Assembly (NCBI GenBank): GCA_002409445.1
Contig: DHNJ01000164.1
Coordinates: forward strand, 1 to 29,309
Direction: 5' to 3'
DNA length: 29,309 nt
Origin: Armatimonadetes bacterium UBA5419
GTDB lineage: Bacteria > Armatimonadota > UBA10988
A program made the translations under genes and the position numbers. Below, in pieces: positions 14,166-20,652 of the stretch. Below the pieces are notes generated by a model. The model was not told the origin of the DNA, did not search any database, and worked only from the letters and a program-made list of their open reading frames with translations. Numbering within the stretch: the stretch's first letter is position 1; each line of letters begins with the position of its first letter.

Positions 14166-14182
14166 CCGCGGCCCGGCCGCGG
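14166..14182. repeat. 17-nt GC-only inverted repeat between infA and rpmJ
   Basis: CCGCGGCC, one C, then GGCCGCGG: two perfect 8-nt arms around a single base, 3 nt past the infA stop. As RNA it needs a slightly larger loop but would still be very stable. No T run follows, so an intrinsic terminator is unlikely. Confidence 0.6.
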
Positions 14183-14185
14183 CGT

Positions 14186-14413
14186 TTACTTATAGCGATA
14201 GAGGATCCGTCCTCGACCCGGGTCGTACGGTGTTAGCTCCACCAGGACCCGATCACCAGGCAAAATCCGGATATAGTGCATGCGGATCTTGCCAGAGACA
14301 TGCGCGTGAAGCTGATGGGGTTGGCCGTCCACCTCGATTTCCACAAGGAACTCGGCGTTCGGCAGGCACTCGCGCACCACTCCCTCAACCTCCGGTTTGT
14401 CCCCTCTCGCCAT
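14186..14413 (-). CDS. infA: Translation initiation factor IF-1
   Basis: A 75-aa OB-fold protein that occupies the 30S A site during initiation. The C-terminal half (GKIRMHYIRILPGDRVLVELTPYDPGRGRI) is highly diagnostic. AGGAGAG precedes the ATG. It follows adk by 53 nt; the map gene often found between adk and infA is absent. A strong GC palindrome lies just after the stop. Confidence 0.96.
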   Translation of the reverse strand: MARGDKPEVEGVVRECLPNAEFLVEIEVDGQPHQLHAHVSGKIRMHYIRILPGDRVLVELTPYDPGRGRILYRYK

Positions 14414-14466
14414 ATGCTCTCCTTGCGCCTCAGCCGTAACCAGGCGCGACTCTGCTGCCTAGCATG

Positions 14467-15114
14467 TCAGCCCAGGTCAGCCACTACCTTGGCCACCGTC
14501 TCCGACGGCGGGCCAATGTTCTCGTACCGATCCAGAATACCACGGGTTTCGTAAAACTCGACCAATGGCGCAGTCTGTGCCTCATACGCCGCCAACCGTT
14601 TGACTACGGTCTCTGCCGCATCGTCCGGCCGCTGGATCACCTCGCCGCCGCACTTGGCACACGTACCATCCGCCGGTGGTGGGTTGAACTCCACGTGGTA
14701 CGTCGCACCGCACTTGACGCAGACCCGTCGGCCCGCGACCCGCGCGACAATCAACTCGTTGGGCACCTCGACCATGATTACCCGGTCGATGCTCTGCCCG
14801 CTCGCCGCCAGCGCCGTGTCCAACGCCTCGGCCTGGGCCAGCGTCCGTGGGAAGCCATCCAGCAGCCAACCCGCAGTCGCGTCGTCCTGGCCAATGCGGT
14901 CGACGACCAGCTCGATGATCTGCTCGTCGCTGACCAGCGCCCCAGCCTCCATCACGGCCTTCACCGCCAGGCCCAGCGGACTGCCCGAGGCCACCGCCGC
15001 ACGCAGCATGTCGCCCGTCGAGATGTGCGGCAGGCCGAGCGCCTCGGTCACCGAACCGGCGATCGTCCCCTTGCCCGCGCCCGGCGGCCCGAAGATCAAC
15101 AGTCGCTTGCCCAT
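14467..15114 (-). CDS. adk: Adenylate kinase with a zinc-binding LID domain
   Basis: A 215-aa enzyme catalysing ATP + AMP = 2 ADP. The ATG at 15114 is preferred over a GTG two codons upstream because AGGAGG lies 8 nt before the ATG but too near the GTG. The P-loop GPPGAGKGT is at 9-17, the DGFPRT motif at about 86-91, and the LID carries Cys132, Cys135, Cys152 and Cys155 as a structural zinc site, the long form seen in Gram-positive and related lineages. It starts 12 nt after secY. Confidence 0.96.
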   Translation of the reverse strand: MGKRLLIFGPPGAGKGTIAGSVTEALGLPHISTGDMLRAAVASGSPLGLAVKAVMEAGALVSDEQIIELVVDRIGQDDATAGWLLDGFPRTLAQAEALDTALAASGQSIDRVIMVEVPNELIVARVAGRRVCVKCGATYHVEFNPPPADGTCAKCGGEVIQRPDDAAETVVKRLAAYEAQTAPLVEFYETRGILDRYENIGPPSETVAKVVADLG

Positions 15115-15126
15115 GCCCACGCCCTC

Positions 15127-16443
15127 CTAGTTGATGAAGCCCTTGTAGTGGCGCATGAGCAGGTGGGCCTCGATTTGCTGCATCGTCTCCATGGCCACGC
15201 CAATGACGATCAGCAGCGAGGTACCACCCACCAGGCCGAACGTGTAAACCTTGGTGACCAGCGGCACGATCGTCGGCAGGATAGCCAGCACACCGAGAAA
15301 CAGCGCGCCCGCGAAGGTGATGCGGGTGAGCACGCGGTCGATGTACCGGGTCGTCTCCGCGCCGGCGCGGATGCCCTTGATCTGGCCGCCCCACTTCTTC
15401 AGGTTGTTGGACACGTCGGCGGGATCGTACGTCACGGCGGTGTAGAAGAACGTGAACAAGACCACCAGCAGGAAGTAGAGCGATAGCGAGATCAGCATCG
15501 GCCAGCCCCACCGTCCCCCGCTCGGGTTCAGATAGGTGTCGACGAAGTTTCGCAGGTTAATCACCCACTGGGCATCGGTCGTGATGAACGTCAGGATCGT
15601 CGCGGGGAAGGTCGCCACCGACATCGCGAAGATGATCGGCATGACGCCCGCCTGGTTGACCTTCATCGGCAGGAAGGTGGATGCGCCACCCATCATCCGC
15701 GTGCCGACAACGCGCTTGGCGTACTGCACGTGGATCTGCCGCTCACCCTTCTGGATGAAGATCACGCCCATGATCGTCAGCGTGAAGATGGTCAGCAACA
15801 AGGCCACCCCGGTCCACGAGGTCGCGCCCTGACGCGCCAACTCGAAGGTCCGCGCCAGCTCGGAGGGCATCGCGACCATGATGCCGATGAAGATGATCAG
15901 CGAGACACCGTTGCCGATGCCCTTCTCGGTGATCTGCTCGCCCAGCCACAGCAAGAACATCGTCGCGGCCGCCACCGTGATGACGATGCCAACGGTCGCG
16001 CCGAAGGTCGCTTGCAGCGCCCCCGCCGAGCGCAGCATCTGGACCAGGCCGAAGCCCTGCCCGAAGGCCAGCGCCACCGTCAGCCAGCGCGTCCACGCCG
16101 ACATGACCTTGCGCCCGTGCTCGCCCTCCTGGGCCAGCTTCTTGACGCTCGGCACGGCGACCGAGACCAGCTGCATCATAATCGAGGCGTTGATGTACGG
16201 CATCACGCCGAGCGCGAACAAGCTGAACTGCTTCAGCGCGCCGCCCGAGAACATGTTGAGCAAGCTGAACAGGTTCTCGCTGGTCCCACCGCCGAGCATC
16301 CGCTCGAGCGCGGCACTGTCGACCTGGTGCAGCGGGATGTGACGGCCGATCACGAAGACCAAGAACCCCCACAGCATGAACGTCATGCGCTTGCGCAGGT
16401 CCGGCAGCTTCCAGGCCTCCTGGAGCTGGGTAATCATCTTCAT
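15127..16443 (-). CDS. secY: Preprotein translocase subunit SecY
   Basis: A 438-aa polytopic inner-membrane protein, the channel of the Sec translocon. About ten hydrophobic spans are visible; the GVMPYINASIMMQL stretch and the plug region after the first span are typical, and the cytoplasmic loops with SVKKLAQEGE and WGGQIKGIRAGAETTRYIDRVL are highly conserved. AAGGAGG precedes the ATG. It lies in the usual rplO-secY-adk order. The TAG stop is part of TAGGAGG, the ribosome-binding site of adk. Confidence 0.96.
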   Translation of the reverse strand: MKMITQLQEAWKLPDLRKRMTFMLWGFLVFVIGRHIPLHQVDSAALERMLGGGTSENLFSLLNMFSGGALKQFSLFALGVMPYINASIMMQLVSVAVPSVKKLAQEGEHGRKVMSAWTRWLTVALAFGQGFGLVQMLRSAGALQATFGATVGIVITVAAATMFLLWLGEQITEKGIGNGVSLIIFIGIMVAMPSELARTFELARQGATSWTGVALLLTIFTLTIMGVIFIQKGERQIHVQYAKRVVGTRMMGGASTFLPMKVNQAGVMPIIFAMSVATFPATILTFITTDAQWVINLRNFVDTYLNPSGGRWGWPMLISLSLYFLLVVLFTFFYTAVTYDPADVSNNLKKWGGQIKGIRAGAETTRYIDRVLTRITFAGALFLGVLAILPTIVPLVTKVYTFGLVGGTSLLIVIGVAMETMQQIEAHLLMRHYKGFIN

Positions 16444-16484
16444 GGTCGCGGCGCCTCCTTCGGCTCAGCTCGTCCTAGCCGCAC

Positions 16485-16961
16485 TCAGTTCTGTTCGCCC
16501 AGCAGCTTGACAGTCCCGCCCGCCGCCTCGATCTTGGCCTTCGCGCTGGCACTGAAGTGCTGCGCGGTAACCGTCAAAGCGACGTTCAGCTCACCGTTGC
16601 CCAGCACCCGCAGGCCATGGCGGCTGCGGCGGCACAGGTTCAGGTCCGCCAGCAGCTCCTGATCCACCTCGGCCCCAGCGGCCAAAATGTTCAGCTGCCC
16701 AACGTTGACCTCGGCGAAGTCGCGCTCGAAAATGCCGATGTTGCGACTGCGGCGCGAGTACGGGCCGCGCAGCTTCGGTGTGCGCATCGACAGCGGTGTC
16801 TGACCGCCCTCGAACCCGGGGCGGACCTTGCCGCCCGAGCGCGAGCCCTGGCCCTTCTGGCCGCGCCCGCTGGTCTTGCCCGTACCGGCCCCATGGCCGC
16901 GGCCGACCCGCTTGCGCGCGGTATTGGCGCCCTCGTTCGGGCGCAAATCATCGAGTCTCAT
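16485..16961 (-). CDS. rplO: Large-subunit ribosomal protein L15
   Basis: A 158-aa protein with the Gly/Arg/Lys-rich extended N-terminus (MRLDDLRPNEGA, then KRVGRGHGAGTGKTSGRGQKGQ), the GFEGGQTPLSMRTPKLRG motif, and a globular C-terminal domain ending in the conserved AKAKIEAAGGTVKLL. It assembles late in the 50S subunit. It begins 2 nt after rpmD and precedes secY. Confidence 0.96.
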   Translation of the reverse strand: MRLDDLRPNEGANTARKRVGRGHGAGTGKTSGRGQKGQGSRSGGKVRPGFEGGQTPLSMRTPKLRGPYSRRSRNIGIFERDFAEVNVGQLNILAAGAEVDQELLADLNLCRRSRHGLRVLGNGELNVALTVTAQHFSASAKAKIEAAGGTVKLLGEQN

Positions 16962-16963
16962 CG

Positions 16964-17143
16964 TTAGACCTCTTCAACCTCAACCAGATGGCGGACCGTG
17001 TGGACCAGCCCGCGGTTGGTCGGTGTGTCTTCGCGCTCGACCGTCTGGCCGAGCCGGCGCAGACCGAGCGTGCGCAGCGTGGCCGCCTGGTTCTGCCCGC
17101 GCCCCGTGGCGCCCTTCTTCCAGGTGATCTTCAAGGTGGCCAT
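16964..17143 (-). CDS. rpmD: Large-subunit ribosomal protein L30
   Basis: A 59-aa protein read directly from the minus strand: MATLKITWKKGATGRG at the start, LGLRRLGQTVEREDTP in the middle and VRHLVEVEEV at the end. The central motif is the L30 hallmark. It sits between rpsE (1 nt away, TAGGATG) and rplO (2 nt away), its standard place. The Shine-Dalgarno GGAGG lies in the last codons of rpsE. Confidence 0.94.
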   Translation of the reverse strand: MATLKITWKKGATGRGQNQAATLRTLGLRRLGQTVEREDTPTNRGLVHTVRHLVEVEEV

Positions 17144-17144
17144 C

Positions 17145-17738
17145 CTAGCCCTCCGTCTGCCGCGGGACGAACCCCACCTGCTGAACCTCGAGCCCGCGCT
17201 GCTGCGCTACCCGCTCGACCGTGCGCAGGTCACGCAGGGCCTCGATTGTCGCCCAGACGATGTTGACCTGGTTGCTCGAGCCGAGGCTCTTGGTCAGCAC
17301 GTCGCGCACGCCCGCCGCCTCCATCACCGCGCGCACCGCGCCACCGGCGATCACGCCGGTACCGGGCGCAGCCGGCTTCAGAATGACGTTGGCCGTCTGG
17401 TAGCGCACCTGGATCGGGTGCGGGATCGTCCCGCCGACCAGGGGCACGCGGATCATGTCCTTGCGCGCGCGCTCCGAACCCTTGCGGATCGCATCTGGGA
17501 TTTCGCGCGCCTTGCCGATCGCCGCGCCCACACCGCCGGTATTGTCGCCAACGACGACCAGCGCACGCCAGGACAGGTTGCGCCCGCCCTTGTGCACCTT
17601 GTCGACGCGGGCAATATGCACCACGCGTTCATCTAGGGTCGGGCCATCGTCGCGGCGCGGGCCGCGGTCACGGCGGCCGCGCGGGCCATCACCATCACGA
17701 CGCCGACCGCGGAAGCCGCCCTCGCGTGCCTCGCTCAT
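17145..17738 (-). CDS. rpsE: Small-subunit ribosomal protein S5 with an Arg/Gly-rich N-terminal extension
   Basis: A 197-aa 30S protein involved in decoding accuracy. The double-stranded RNA-binding-like N-domain starts near residue 36 (ERVVHIARVDKVHKGGRNLSWRALVVVGD), and the C-domain contains GVIAGGAVRAVMEAAGVRDVLTKSLGSSN. About 35 residues precede the domain, rich in Arg, Gly and Asp (GRRRDGDGPRGRRDRGPRR), making it longer than the 160-170 aa usual form. The start overlaps rplR by 4 nt (ATGA). Confidence 0.96.
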   Translation of the reverse strand: MSEAREGGFRGRRRDGDGPRGRRDRGPRRDDGPTLDERVVHIARVDKVHKGGRNLSWRALVVVGDNTGGVGAAIGKAREIPDAIRKGSERARKDMIRVPLVGGTIPHPIQVRYQTANVILKPAAPGTGVIAGGAVRAVMEAAGVRDVLTKSLGSSNQVNIVWATIEALRDLRTVERVAQQRGLEVQQVGFVPRQTEG

Positions 17739-18106
17739 AGCTCCAGCTCTCCTTCGCGAGCGCCCTCGGCCACCGCCCGCACCACCCCATGGTACACATA
17801 GCCGTTGCGGTCGAAGACCACGGCGGTCAGGCCCTTGGCCTTGGCCCGCTCGGCAATCAACAAGCCCACGGCGCGCGCCGCGGCCTGGTTCCGGCCACGC
17901 ACGTCGTCGCGTTCGCGCATCGTCGGCTCGACGGTCGATGCGGCGGCCAGGGTGACCCCCGCCGTATCGTCGATCAACTGCGCGTAGATGTGGTGGGCGC
18001 TGCGGAAGACGGTCAGTCGCGGCCGCTCGGGGGTGCCCAGCACCTTCTTGCGGACCCGCCGCTGTCGGCGCACGCGTCCGTCGTATCGTTCCACACTCCT
18101 AGCCAC
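17735..18106 (-). CDS. rplR: Large-subunit ribosomal protein L18
   Basis: A 123-aa 5S rRNA-binding protein. It begins at GTG 18106, 2 nt after the rplF stop, with AGGGAG 7 nt upstream inside rplF. RRVRKKVLGTPERPRLTVFRSAHHIYAQLIDD and the C-terminal VVFDRNGYVYHGVVRAVAEGAREGEL are diagnostic. Its last codons supply GGAGAGC-type pairing for rpsE, with a 4-nt overlap. Confidence 0.95.
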   Translation of the reverse strand: MARSVERYDGRVRRQRRVRKKVLGTPERPRLTVFRSAHHIYAQLIDDTAGVTLAAASTVEPTMRERDDVRGRNQAAARAVGLLIAERAKAKGLTAVVFDRNGYVYHGVVRAVAEGAREGELEL

Positions 18107-18108
18107 GA

Positions 18109-18657
18109 TTAGACTCCCTGCTTCCCGGCCTTGCGCCGCGGCTGCTCTTCCTCATAGCGAATGCCCTGGAAGTCACCGCGGAAGACGTACGGGCGGACCG
18201 GGCGCACCGCGCGAATACGCGCCGCCACGTCGCCAACCACTTCCTTGTCCGCGCCCGTCACCACGATGCGGTTCGCCGACTCCGCCTTGATCTCGACGCC
18301 CGGCTCCGGGCGCACGAGCACCGGGTGGCTGAGGCCGCAGTTGATCGAGACGAACCGCCCGACCTGCTCACAGCGATAGCCGATCCCCGTGACCAACAGG
18401 GCGCGCTTGTGGCCCTCGGTGACGCCGGTCACCATGTTGGCGACCAGCGCCCGCGCCAAGCCATGCAGCGAGCGCTGCTCGCGGCTCTCGTCCGCCCGCG
18501 CGACATTGACCACACCGTCCTCGACGGTCACGGTCATCTCACCCGGCAGCGTGCGTTCCAGCTCCCCCAGCGGTCCCTTGACCTTCACCGTCGAGCCGTC
18601 CACGGTCACCGTGACGCCCTTGGCTAGGGGGATGGGGCTCTTTCCAACCCGAGACAT
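18109..18657 (-). CDS. rplF: Large-subunit ribosomal protein L6
   Basis: A 182-aa two-domain protein near the GTPase-associated centre and the sarcin-ricin loop. MSRVGKSPIPLAKGV at the start and GADKEVVGDVAARIRAVRPVRPYVFRGDFQGIRYEEE near the end are family hallmarks. The start has a good GAGGAG upstream. A 43-nt spacer with a small hairpin separates it from rpsH. The C-terminus has a short extra basic tail (QPRRKAGKQGV). Confidence 0.96.
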   Translation of the reverse strand: MSRVGKSPIPLAKGVTVTVDGSTVKVKGPLGELERTLPGEMTVTVEDGVVNVARADESREQRSLHGLARALVANMVTGVTEGHKRALLVTGIGYRCEQVGRFVSINCGLSHPVLVRPEPGVEIKAESANRIVVTGADKEVVGDVAARIRAVRPVRPYVFRGDFQGIRYEEEQPRRKAGKQGV

Positions 18658-18674
18658 CGAACACTCCTCTATCC

Positions 18675-18691
18675 GGCGACCTCACGTCGCC
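18675..18691 (-). repeat. Small inverted repeat in the rpsH-rplF spacer
   Basis: Six-bp arms (18675-18680 and 18686-18691) around a 5-nt loop, upstream of the rplF Shine-Dalgarno. It may be incidental at this GC content, but it lies in one of the few spacers of the operon. Confidence 0.35.
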
Positions 18692-18700
18692 CGCTGCCGC

Positions 18701-19099
18701 CTAGTAGACGGTGCACAGCACCTCGCCGCCGACGCCTTCGCGGCGCGCCTCGCGGTCGGTCATCACACCGCGCGAGGTCGAGACGATGGCCACGCCCAGC
18801 CCACTGAGCACGCGCGGCAGCCGCTTGCGCGGCATGTAGATGCGGCGGCCCGGCTTGCTGATGCGCTCCAGGTGCGAGATGGCCCGCTCCTGGCGGGGAC
18901 CGTACTTAAGCTGAATGCGGATGGTGTCCTGCGGGCCGTCGGTCGCCACGACCTCGAACCCCGCGACGTAACCCTCACTCGCGAGAATGCGCGCGATCTG
19001 CGCCTTCAGGTTCGAGTGGGGGACGTCCACCGTGGCCAACTTCTGCTGGTTGGCGTTGCGAATCCTCGTCAGCATGTCCGCAATGGGATCGGTCATCAT
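18701..19099 (-). CDS. rpsH: Small-subunit ribosomal protein S8
   Basis: A 132-aa central-domain 16S rRNA-binding protein and, in E. coli, the repressor of the spc operon. TDPIADMLTRIRNAN at the start and GLGVAIVSTSRGVMTDREARREGVGGEVLCTVY at the end are diagnostic. Two adjacent ATGs (19099, 19096) are possible; the first is nearer to GGAGG, at 12 nt, and was chosen. The neighbours rpsN and rplF are standard. Confidence 0.96.
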   Translation of the reverse strand: MMTDPIADMLTRIRNANQQKLATVDVPHSNLKAQIARILASEGYVAGFEVVATDGPQDTIRIQLKYGPRQERAISHLERISKPGRRIYMPRKRLPRVLSGLGVAIVSTSRGVMTDREARREGVGGEVLCTVY

Positions 19100-19119
19100 A
19101 GTGACTGCAGTCCTCCAGC

Positions 19120-19305
19120 CTACCAGCTCGACTTGGTCACGCCCGCCAACTCACCCCGCAGGGCGCGCTCGCGGAAGCAGATCCGGCACAAACCGAAATG
19201 CCGCATGTATCCGCGGCTACGGCCACACACACCACAGCGGGTGTAGGCACGCACGGCAAACTTCGGCCGGCGCTTCGCCTTGGCGATCAACGACTTCTTG
19301 GCCAT
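19120..19305 (-). CDS. rpsN: Small-subunit ribosomal protein S14, zinc-binding short form
   Basis: A 61-aa type Z S14. Two CxxC pairs (CGVC at 24-27 and CRIC at 40-43) form the zinc site of the short S14, in contrast with the roughly 100-aa zinc-free form of E. coli. It ends in the canonical LAGVTKSSW. It lies 11 nt after rplE, whose TAG stop is part of TAGGGAG, its Shine-Dalgarno. Confidence 0.96.
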   Translation of the reverse strand: MAKKSLIAKAKRRPKFAVRAYTRCGVCGRSRGYMRHFGLCRICFRERALRGELAGVTKSSW

Positions 19306-19316
19306 TTCGGCTCTCC

Positions 19317-19868
19317 CTATTTCTCTGCCAGCGGCAGCCCGAGGCGCTTGAGCAGGGCCAACGCCTCGGCGTCGGTCCCAGCGCTCGTCACGATCGTCAC
19401 GTTCATGCCCTGCACCCGCTGGACCCTGTCCGGGTCGATCTCGGGGAACAGCGCCTGCTCGCGCAGACCCAGCGAGTAGTTGCCCCGGCCATCGAAGCCG
19501 TTGGGCGACAGCCCGCGAAAGTCACGGATGCGCGGCAGCGCCAGGGCCACCAGCCGATCCAGAAACTCGTACATGCGGTCGCCACGCAGGGTGACGAAGC
19601 AGCCGACGGTCATGCCTTCGCGCAGCCTGAAGTTGCTGATCGACTTGCGCGCCTTGGTCAGCTTCGGCCGCTGGCCGCAGATCTGCATCAGCTCCTCGGC
19701 CGCCGCGTTGACCACGGCCGCGTCCTCGCGCCCCTCGCCGACGCCCATGCTGGCCACAATCTTGACCAGCTTCGGCACCTGCATGACGTTGGTGTACGAG
19801 AACTCTTCGGTCATCGCCGCGATGATCTCGTTCTGGTAGCGCTCTCGCAAGCGCGGTGCGGTACTCAT
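19317..19868 (-). CDS. rplE: Large-subunit ribosomal protein L5
   Basis: A 183-aa 5S rRNA-binding protein that contacts the P-site tRNA elbow. LRERYQNEIIAAMTEEF, QRPKLTKARKSISNFRLREGMTVGCFVTLRGDRMYEFLDRL and RDFRGLSPNGFDGRGNYSLGLREQALFPEID are strongly conserved. It starts 4 nt after rplX, whose last codons GAG GAG TAG provide the ribosome-binding site. Confidence 0.97.
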   Translation of the reverse strand: MSTAPRLRERYQNEIIAAMTEEFSYTNVMQVPKLVKIVASMGVGEGREDAAVVNAAAEELMQICGQRPKLTKARKSISNFRLREGMTVGCFVTLRGDRMYEFLDRLVALALPRIRDFRGLSPNGFDGRGNYSLGLREQALFPEIDPDRVQRVQGMNVTIVTSAGTDAEALALLKRLGLPLAEK

Positions 19869-19872
19869 CTAG

Positions 19873-20256
19873 CTACTCCTCCCCGCGCTCGCGCGTGATG
19901 TCCGCGCCACACTGGCGGCACTTGCGCCGCTTGCCCAGCTCGGTCACCTCGAACTGCGGCCGCGTGCGCTTGCCGCACACGCCGCAGACCAACTGCACGC
20001 AACTGACATGGATCGTGCCGGGCAGCTCAATCCGCCCGGTCTGCGACTGCATCGCCCGCGTGCGCCCACGAGCCCGCTGATGCTTGGTCATCATCGCCAA
20101 GCCGCTGACCCGCACGCGCTGGTCGGCACGGATGATCTCGGTGATCCGGCCCCGGCGCCCCACGCCCTTGCCGCTGATCAACTCGACTTCATCACCGACC
20201 TGCAGCCGGACCTTGAGCCGCGTCTGGTGCCTGGTATCCGGTCGCTCACGCTTCAT
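19873..20256 (-). CDS. rplX: Large-subunit ribosomal protein L24 with a C-terminal zinc ribbon
   Basis: A 127-aa protein that starts 50S assembly. The ATG at 20256 (1-nt overlap with the rplN stop, TGATG) is preferred over the adjoining GTG at 20259 because GGAGG in the end of rplN is then 7 nt away. The KOW motif is near the N-terminus (VGDEVELISGKGVGRRGRITEI). The C-terminal part carries two cysteine pairs (CGVCG and CRQCG), a zinc-ribbon form. It ends in Glu-Glu. Confidence 0.94.
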   Translation of the reverse strand: MKRERPDTRHQTRLKVRLQVGDEVELISGKGVGRRGRITEIIRADQRVRVSGLAMMTKHQRARGRTRAMQSQTGRIELPGTIHVSCVQLVCGVCGKRTRPQFEVTELGKRRKCRQCGADITRERGEE

Positions 20257-20627
20257 CACAACACCTCCGGCGCCAGCGACACGATGCGCATGAACCGCCG
20301 GTCGCGCAGCTCACGGGCCACCGGCCCGAAGATGCGTGTGCCCTGAGGCTCGCTGCCGTCGTCGCCGACGATTACCGCTGCGTTATCATCGAACCGGATA
20401 GCCGTGCCGTCCGGTCGCTGAAACTCCTTGCGCGTGCGCACGACGACCGCCCGCACCACGCTACCCTTGGGCACCGACGAGCCCGGCCGCGTCGACTTGA
20501 CCGTCGCGACGATCAGGTCGCCCACCCGCGCATACCGCCGCCCCGTGCCGCCGATAACCTGAATGCACAGCAGTTCCTGCGCACCCGTGTTGTCGGCTAC
20601 CCGCAACCGGCTTTCCCTCTGAATCAT
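20256..20627 (-). CDS. rplN: Large-subunit ribosomal protein L14
   Basis: A 123-aa protein at the 50S intersubunit face. MIQRESRLRVADNTGAQELLCIQVIGG and the central VKSTRPGSSVPKGSVVRAVVVRTRKE segment are diagnostic; it ends FMRIVSLAPEVL. It is the first gene of the usual spc block, but here it follows an EF-G-like gene by 25 nt instead of rpsQ. GGAGAGG precedes the ATG. Confidence 0.97.
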   Translation of the reverse strand: MIQRESRLRVADNTGAQELLCIQVIGGTGRRYARVGDLIVATVKSTRPGSSVPKGSVVRAVVVRTRKEFQRPDGTAIRFDDNAAVIVGDDGSEPQGTRIFGPVARELRDRRFMRIVSLAPEVL

Positions 20628-20652
20628 GGCTCTTGCCTCTCCGTCTCGGCCT

